Below are positions 58,699 through 64,000 of a stretch of 64,000 nt of DNA, piece after piece (position 1 is the stretch's first letter; every line of letters begins with the position of its first letter). Origin of the DNA: Bog-756 sp963730685. Lineage in GTDB: Bacteria; Actinomycetota; Acidimicrobiia; Acidimicrobiales; RAAP-2. The stretch is from contig CAVSSP010000001.1 of assembly GCA_963730685.1 (NCBI GenBank), forward strand, positions 1,302,001 to 1,366,000. The letters run 5' to 3'. The notes beneath the pieces are model-generated. The model saw only the letters and a program-made list of their open reading frames with translations, was not told where the DNA came from and made no database searches. The translations under genes and the position numbers were made by a program.

Positions 58699-59630
58699 CC
58701 GCCCCAGCGCAGTACGGCGCTCGCCCAGGTCATTCCGCCTCCGAATCCGGTCAGCAGGACGTGGTCGCCCTCGTGCAGCCGCCCGGTGTCGAGCGCGTCG
58801 ACCAAGGCCAGCGGGATCGATGCCGACGAGGTGTTGCCGTAGCGGTCGATCACCACGACCGCCTTCTCCTCGGGGATCCCCAACCGCTGGCAGGCGGCAT
58901 TGATGATGCGGAGGTTGGCCTGGTGGGGCACCATCAGATCGATGTCGGCGGTGGTGAGGCCGGCCTCGGCGATGGCCTGCTCCGCGGATTCGACCACCAC
59001 CCGGACGGCCTTGCGGAAGATCTCCTTGCCGTCCATGTAGAGGAAGCCGCCGTGGTCGCACTTGAGGAGGTGCCGCAGGGAGCCGTCGGAGCCGAGCTTG
59101 TAGGAGAGCAGCTGGCCCGGGCCGTCCACCGCCTCCAACACCACGGCACCGGCGCCGTCGCCGACCAGCACGGCGACCGATCGGTCGTCCCAGTCGGTGA
59201 TGCGACTGAGCGTTTCGGCGCCGATCACGAGGAGCCGCTCGGCGCCGATGGCCAGCATCCCATGTGCCACCGCCAGCGAGTACACGAACCCGGAACAGGC
59301 GGCGTTGACGTCGAAGGCACCGCCCACGATGCCGATGCCGTCCTGGACGGTGGCCGACGTCCCCGGCACGATCTGGTCCGGGGTGGTGGTGGCCAGGATG
59401 ACGGCGTCGATCTCGTCGGGGCGGCGGCCGGCCTTCTCCAGTGCGGCCAGGCCCGCCTCGATGGCCAACTGGGAGGTGGTACCACCGATGCGGCGCTCGC
59501 GGATCCCCGTCCGCTCCTGGATCCACGCGTCGTTGGTGTCCATGGTGACCGACAGGTCGTCGTTGGTCACGATCTTGTCGGGGACGGCGATGCCCCACCC
59601 GGTGATGATGCCGCCACGTCCGATCTTCAT
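58695..59630 (-). CDS. fabH: beta-ketoacyl-ACP synthase III
   Basis: 311 residues. The Cys-His-Asn triad of FabH is present: Cys112 in VNAACSGFVYSLA, His236 in MVPHQANLRI, Asn266 in YGNTSSASIP. The N-terminus GIITGWGIAVPDKIVTNDDL and WIQERTGIRERRI are family-typical. It condenses acyl-CoA with malonyl-ACP to start fatty-acid synthesis. It follows the thiolase by 3 bp and overlaps the nucleotidyltransferase, forming a leftward operon. A role in a dedicated lipid or polyketide starter is possible. Confidence 0.93.
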   Translation of the reverse strand: MKIGRGGIITGWGIAVPDKIVTNDDLSVTMDTNDAWIQERTGIRERRIGGTTSQLAIEAGLAALEKAGRRPDEIDAVILATTTPDQIVPGTSATVQDGIGIVGGAFDVNAACSGFVYSLAVAHGMLAIGAERLLVIGAETLSRITDWDDRSVAVLVGDGAGAVVLEAVDGPGQLLSYKLGSDGSLRHLLKCDHGGFLYMDGKEIFRKAVRVVVESAEQAIAEAGLTTADIDLMVPHQANLRIINAACQRLGIPEEKAVVVIDRYGNTSSASIPLALVDALDTGRLHEGDHVLLTGFGGGMTWASAVLRWGG

Positions 59631-59633
59631 CGC

Positions 59634-60815
59634 TCAGCCGCCCTCGAGGACATGGATCCCGATGAATCCTGCATCTGTTCGTCCACCATGGGTACCGATC
59701 ATGCCACCCGTGTTGACCGCCACTGCCAATCGGGCCCCCTCCACCTGCCTCGGGCCGGCATGGCCCCGCAGGTGGTGGGTGAGTTCGATGACCTGGGCGA
59801 TGCCGGTGGCGCCGAGCGGGTGGCCCCGGGCCACCAGGCCTCCGCTCGGGTTCACCGTCAGGCCACCGCCCCCGATGGAGGTGGCGCCGGCCACGGTGGC
59901 CGGCCCGGCGTCGCCGGGCTTGAAGAACCCCAGTGACTCGAGGGCGTACAGCTCCTCGGGACTGGTGGCGTCGTGCAGCTCGACCACGTCGACGTCGCCC
60001 GGGTCGATGCCGGCCTCCTCCCAGGCGGCGGCAGCTGTCTCGCCCAACCGCTCGTGGTAGTCGATGTCACCGTTGCCCGAGCGTGCCGTGCTGGCCCGGA
60101 TCCTCGGGGCCCCCGGTGCCGGCGAGGCCGACAGGACCACCGCGGCCGCCCCGTCGGTGAACGACGAGCACATCATCCGGGTGAGCGGGTAGACGATGGC
60201 GGGGGAGGCGAGGACCTCCTCCAGGGTGACCGCCTGCTGGAATTGGGCGTTGGGGTTGAGGGCGCCGTGGCGGCGGGCCTTGACGGCGGTGGCGGCGAAC
60301 TGCTCGACGGTGGCGCCGCGCTCCTCCATCAAATTGACGGCCCACGACGCGTTGAGGGCCATGAGCACCGAGCCCGACGGGTTCTCCCAGGTGTCGTGGA
60401 GGTAGACGCGGTCGACCTTGGGCACCCCGTCCTCGATGCCGGCCAGAGTCTGGCCCCGGTCGCCGGTCCACATCTTCTCGACACCGACGGCGAGCACGGT
60501 GGGGGTGCCGGCCAGCGTGGCCAGCGTGGCCAGGTGCAGCGCCGAGGAGCCCCCACCGCACGAGTTGTCGACGTTCACGATGCTGGCGTTGCGAAGCCCG
60601 GCCCGGCTGAGGAATGTCTGGCCCCGCAGGCACCCCTGGTCGATGAGGCGGCCGGCGGTGGCGTTGCCGAAGACCACCAGGTTCACCTCGTCGGCACCGA
60701 CCCCGGCGTCGGCCAGGGCCTCGGCCACCACCTGGAGGGCCATCTCCTCTGCGGTCCGATCCCTCTTGTTCATGGGGGTGAGTGCGGTGCCGACGATGTG
60801 CGCGGTCCGGTCCAT
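59634..60815 (-). CDS. SCP2-type thiolase / acetyl-CoA acetyltransferase-like protein
   Basis: 393 residues. The nucleophile is Cys86 in NVDNSCGGGSSALHLA; HPLGATG near 335 supplies the His. The second catalytic Cys of classical thiolases is absent (VNTGGMIGTHGG), as in SCP2-thiolase-like enzymes. These act on branched or steroid acyl-CoA, or as non-canonical condensing enzymes. It is 3 bp upstream of fabH and follows the LLM oxidoreductase by 10 bp, so one acyl-processing unit is likely. Confidence 0.85.
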   Translation of the reverse strand: MDRTAHIVGTALTPMNKRDRTAEEMALQVVAEALADAGVGADEVNLVVFGNATAGRLIDQGCLRGQTFLSRAGLRNASIVNVDNSCGGGSSALHLATLATLAGTPTVLAVGVEKMWTGDRGQTLAGIEDGVPKVDRVYLHDTWENPSGSVLMALNASWAVNLMEERGATVEQFAATAVKARRHGALNPNAQFQQAVTLEEVLASPAIVYPLTRMMCSSFTDGAAAVVLSASPAPGAPRIRASTARSGNGDIDYHERLGETAAAAWEEAGIDPGDVDVVELHDATSPEELYALESLGFFKPGDAGPATVAGATSIGGGGLTVNPSGGLVARGHPLGATGIAQVIELTHHLRGHAGPRQVEGARLAVAVNTGGMIGTHGGRTDAGFIGIHVLEGG

Positions 60816-60825
60816 GGTGTCCTCG

Positions 60826-61816
60826 TTATCCTCGAACGGCGATGCCCGCCCCTGGCAGGGCGGCGATCAGGCGTTCGAACTGGTCGATCGGTCGGTCGGC
60901 GGTGATGTAGACGGCGACGTGGCGGGCGCCGGCGGCGCGGTAGAGGGAGACCACCTCGGCCACCTCAGCGGCGCTGCCGCTCACGAGATGGCGCTCGAAG
61001 GCCTTGGCCGGGATGCCGTACAGCGAGGACATCCAGGTGGTGCCGCGGCGGCGGCTGGTGCCGGGGTCGTCGTCGATGCTCACGAAGAGCACCATGGCCG
61101 GTGTGACATCGTCGGGGCCGCGGCCGGCCCGGTCGGCCTCTTTGGCCAGCCGTTCGACCGCCTCCCCGTAGGCCTTGGGTTCGACGAAGAGCGGCATCCA
61201 TCCGTCGGCCAGGGTGGCGGCCCGCCGGAGGGCCGCCTCGGACGAGCCGCCCGCCCACACCGGGACGGGAGCAGGGGCCGGGAGCTGTCGGTAGCGCGCC
61301 GGCGCCGGAGGCCATGGCGTCCCCGTCCCCGCCGGCGTCGCCGTGGCCCGAGGCCCAGGACCGCCGGAGCTCGTTGATGCCGGCATCGAGCAGGCGGCCC
61401 CGGGTGTGGTAGTCGATACCCGACTCGGCGTACTCGCCGGGGTGGCTGCCCACGCCGACCCCGAGGATGACCCGGCCCCCCGAGAGGATCTGGAGGGTGG
61501 CCGCCTGTTTGGCCACCACCGATGCCTGGCGAAGCGGGAGCTGGACCACGCAGGTACCGACCGTCACCCGCTCGGTGGCGGTCGCCGCCACGGTCAGCGC
61601 CACCATGCACTCGAGGCATGGACCGTGCCAGAAGACGTGGTCACAGGCCCACAGGGCGCCGGCACCGAGCTCCTCTGCCTGGCGGCACACCGTGGACAGC
61701 TCGGACGCAGGGTCGTCGACCGGGCCCGGGTCCCCCGGCGAGGAGGGGATCGTGTCCTGCGGGAAGGTCGGAAGGATGAGTCCGATCGGCCCCAGGGGAG
61801 TGTGGGCGGGCTCCAT
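60826..61816 (-). CDS. LLM-class (F420-dependent) oxidoreductase, frameshifted
   Basis: 329 residues after removing one base near 61300. The bacterial-luciferase-like barrel shows LWACDHVFWHG, TVGTCVVQLPLRQASVVAKQAATLQILSGGRVILGVGVG and YAESGIDYHTRGRLLD, the last two being F420-binding hallmarks of actinobacterial enzymes. After the break VPVWAGGSSEAALRRAATLADGW continues the barrel. Such enzymes oxidise or reduce alcohols, aldehydes or acyl groups with F420. Start ATG 61816; a longer form is possible. Confidence 0.85.
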
Positions 61817-61992
61817 GGGCACAAGGCATCGTATCCTCCGGCGCCTGGACCCGTGATCACCTGGGCACGTTCCCACCGGGCGGGTCCGGTGGCCGCGGGC
61901 CCGATGTTCGACACCGGGCGGCCACGCGGCAGACTGGGGACAGCCGAAACAGTGAACAGGCCGGGTGACACCCCCGGCCGTGGAGAGGACCG

Positions 61993-62433
61993 ATGGTGGA
62001 ATCCGAGCACGTGCCCAGTGGAACCGATGCCGGCGAGGCCGACGCCACCCCGGCCTCCGACGCCCCGGCCGACGCCACCCTGGCCTCCGACACCCCGGCC
62101 ACCGACGCCGTGGAACTGCTCGACGATGCCGAGCGGGCTGAGCGGTTGGCCCAGCTCAACAGCCTCATCGAGCTCATGAGGCCGGCGGTGCAGGCCGACG
62201 GCGGGGACCTCGCCCTCTTGTTCGCCGACGTGGCCACCGGGGTGGTCGAGGTCCAGCTCCAAGGGGCGTGCAGTTCGTGCGCGGTGAGCTCGTCGACGCT
62301 CCAGGGCGGTGTCGACCGGATCCTCCACGACCGGCTCCCGTGGGTCACCGAGGTCCGGGGTGGTGTCGACGAGTCGGTCGACCCGTTCGAGAGCGAGTCC
62401 ATGGGCCGGGGAGGGTACGTCCCGAGCTTCTGA
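61993..62433 (+). CDS. NifU C-terminal-domain Fe-S scaffold protein
   Basis: 146 residues. The NifU domain (about 52-120) has the cluster-binding Cys pair GACSSC (Cys93, Cys96) after PAVQADGGDLALL. It hands 4Fe-4S clusters to other proteins in the cytoplasm. An Ala/Asp/Thr-rich repeat segment (DATPASD, DATLASD, DTPATD) precedes the domain and is not part of the family. Its neighbour upstream is divergent by 176 bp. Confidence 0.9.
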   Translation: MVESEHVPSGTDAGEADATPASDAPADATLASDTPATDAVELLDDAERAERLAQLNSLIELMRPAVQADGGDLALLFADVATGVVEVQLQGACSSCAVSSSTLQGGVDRILHDRLPWVTEVRGGVDESVDPFESESMGRGGYVPSF

Positions 62434-62461
62434 CGTCCGGGTCCCCTAGGATCGTCGTCCC

Positions 62462-64000
62462 ATGGGTCAGGACCCCCCGACGATCTCGATCCCGCAGGAC
62501 CATCCCCAAGGAACGGGTGTCGTGGCGGCCGGGGCGGCGCCCATCGGCCGGCTGGACCCGACGGGTCGGCCAGCGACCCCGACCACCCGCCGGCCGCACT
62601 GGTCCCCTCCTCGCGGTGGCTGACCGGCCTGGCGTTCGCCATGGTGGTGGTGCCCTTCGCCATCGTGGTGGTGCGGCTGCTCCTCGCGCCCGGCGGTCAC
62701 CTGTACCTCCCCGACGACCTCGCCCTCATCGACCTGCACACCCGGCGTGCCCTCCAGTGGAAGCAGCAGCTGGGCGTGTTCGACCACAACGGATGGAACC
62801 ATCCCGGCCCCACCTACTTCTACGTCCTTTCCGTGGTGTACCGGGTGCTCGGCTCCGGTGCCAAGGCCATGTTCGTCGGAGCGACGCTGATCAACGCGCT
62901 GGCCGCGGTGGCGTGCGTGGCCGTGGTGCGCAAGAGGACCACACCGGCCCGGGCCCTGTGGGCGGCCCTGTGGGTCTGCGTGCTCGGGATCATCCTGGCC
63001 GCCGCCGATCCCAGCAGCATCACCTACTCCGAGGGCGCGCTCGGCGGCCTGGTCAGCCCTTGGAACCCGATGGTGGTGATCTTCCCCCTGCTGCTGTTCG
63101 TCCTGCTGTGCGCGGCCGCCATGGACCGCTCGCCGCTGTCCTTGCTGGCGGCGCTGCTGGTGGCCACGTTCCTGGTCCAGACCAACATCTCGACCCTGGT
63201 CCTGGTGGGCGCGCTGTTCGTGGTGGCCTGGCGGTGGTCGTGGGCACCGCCGTGCTCGACCACCGGCGGGGTGGCGACGGCGCCCGGAGGGAGAGCATCG
63301 GTGGAGCCGGGGTGCGCGCTGGCATGGGCGGCGGCCGGCGGGGTGGCGTTCGTCCTGATGTGGCTTCCGCCGGTCGTCCAGCAGCTGACCAACCACCCCG
63401 GCAACCTCACCCTCATCGACCGGTTCTTCACCGGCGACCACGCCACACCGACCTTCTCGGAGAGCCTGGCGGCGGTGGTGGCGGTCTACGGCGTCCTCCT
63501 GCGGGGGCCGGCCGAGGTGATGACCTCGTACCTGGGCCATACCCCCCACAACGTGGTGCTGGCGTCCATCGCCACCCTCGTGGCCCTCGGCGCCGGGGCG
63601 GTCGCGGTCGGGGTCGGCGTCGTGCAGCGGAGCCGGTTCGCGGCCGGGTTGGGCATCCTCAGCCTGGTCGGGTTCGCCGCCATGGTCCTGTCGGTGAGCC
63701 ACGTGGTGGGCGAGGTCTTCGGGTACCTGGTGGTGTGGGCGGTAGCCGTCCCGGTGGCGGGGCTGATCGGCGTCGGCATGGTGCGCGTGGGGTCCACCGC
63801 ACCGCCGCCCCGGCCGGCCCCGGTGGCCGGCGACCCCCGCCGCCCGGACCGCGGCGTGCGTCGTGGGTGTGGTCGTGTCGGTCGTGCTGTGCGTCCGGGT
63901 GGTGGCCATCCCCCCGCTCTCCAGGGTGTCCGACCCCGATGTCGGCCGGCTGGCGTCGTTGGTGGTCCCGTCGCTGCCGGCGGGCCATGACGTCTTCGTC
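62462..64000 (+). CDS. multi-pass membrane protein, probable GT-C glycosyltransferase, 3' partial, frameshifted (paralogue of 7796)
   Basis: The gene enters from ATG 62462, 28 bp after the NifU gene, and runs off the window. One break near 62575 and one near 63840 must be joined. Landmarks: YLPDDLALIDLHTRRALQW (first-loop acids), FDHNGWNHPGPTYFY, WNPMVVIFPLLL, LVQTNIST, QQLTNHPGNLTLID and SLPAGHDVFV, matching the order in the gene at 7796-9454. About ten helices are seen. A GT-C activity is inferred. Confidence 0.6.

Overview
The window is high-GC DNA (short gene gaps, many GTG starts, frequent 1-12 bp overlaps) from an actinobacterium. GatB, an F420-type LLM oxidoreductase, an AftD-like arabinofuranosyltransferase, an LPFTG-anchored secreted protein and a FabH/SCP2-thiolase pair all fit Actinomycetota. 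A deep branch such as Acidimicrobiia is a guess. No rRNA, tRNA, transposase, integrase or CRISPR array was seen.

Most of the window (about 1.3-57.4 kb) is one large surface-glycan locus. 1.3-17 kb: a membrane-anchored GH43 enzyme, GT-C type membrane proteins, two acyltransferase-3 proteins, a GT2, a methyltransferase, a CDF metal transporter, a DUF218 protein, an unnamed GT-A-like protein and a polysaccharide deacetylase. 17-24 kb: a sugar formyltransferase, an unusual LuxR-type regulator, and nucleotide-sugar enzymes (epimerase, UDP-sugar dehydrogenase, CapD/PglF-type dehydratase). 24-34 kb: a Wzz-like protein with a degenerate kinase domain, a polymerase-like membrane protein, three GT4 enzymes and a Wzm/Wzt ABC exporter. 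33-45 kb: three GT2/GT-A enzymes, a second copy of the unnamed GT-like family, two tandem sulfotransferases, a WbsX glycosyltransferase fused to a third sulfotransferase-like domain, a DegT aminotransferase, a WecA/MraY-type phosphosugar transferase and an acetyltransferase. 44.7-47.5 kb: cysD-cysN-cysC, a complete route from sulfate to PAPS. 47.8-57.4 kb: an LPFTG protein, another large membrane protein, a GT4 and AftD. After 57.7 kb come a sugar nucleotidyltransferase, FabH, an SCP2-type thiolase, an LLM oxidoreductase, a NifU-like protein and another GT-C protein cut by the window edge.

Read together, the genes make activated sugars (uronic, amino, probably formylated), build them on a lipid carrier, decorate them with acyl, formyl and sulfate groups, and export them by an ABC route and possibly a polymerase route. 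The PAPS cassette next to several sulfotransferase domains points to a sulfated cell-surface glycan, which is the most interesting reading of this window.

About 33 single-base reading-frame breaks fall in 16 otherwise well-conserved genes, most of them apparent one-base gains and many beside homopolymers. Corrected gene lengths come out as whole codons in nearly every case. These breaks look like consensus errors in a draft assembly rather than pseudogenes, so frameshifted genes are annotated here over their full reconstructed span.
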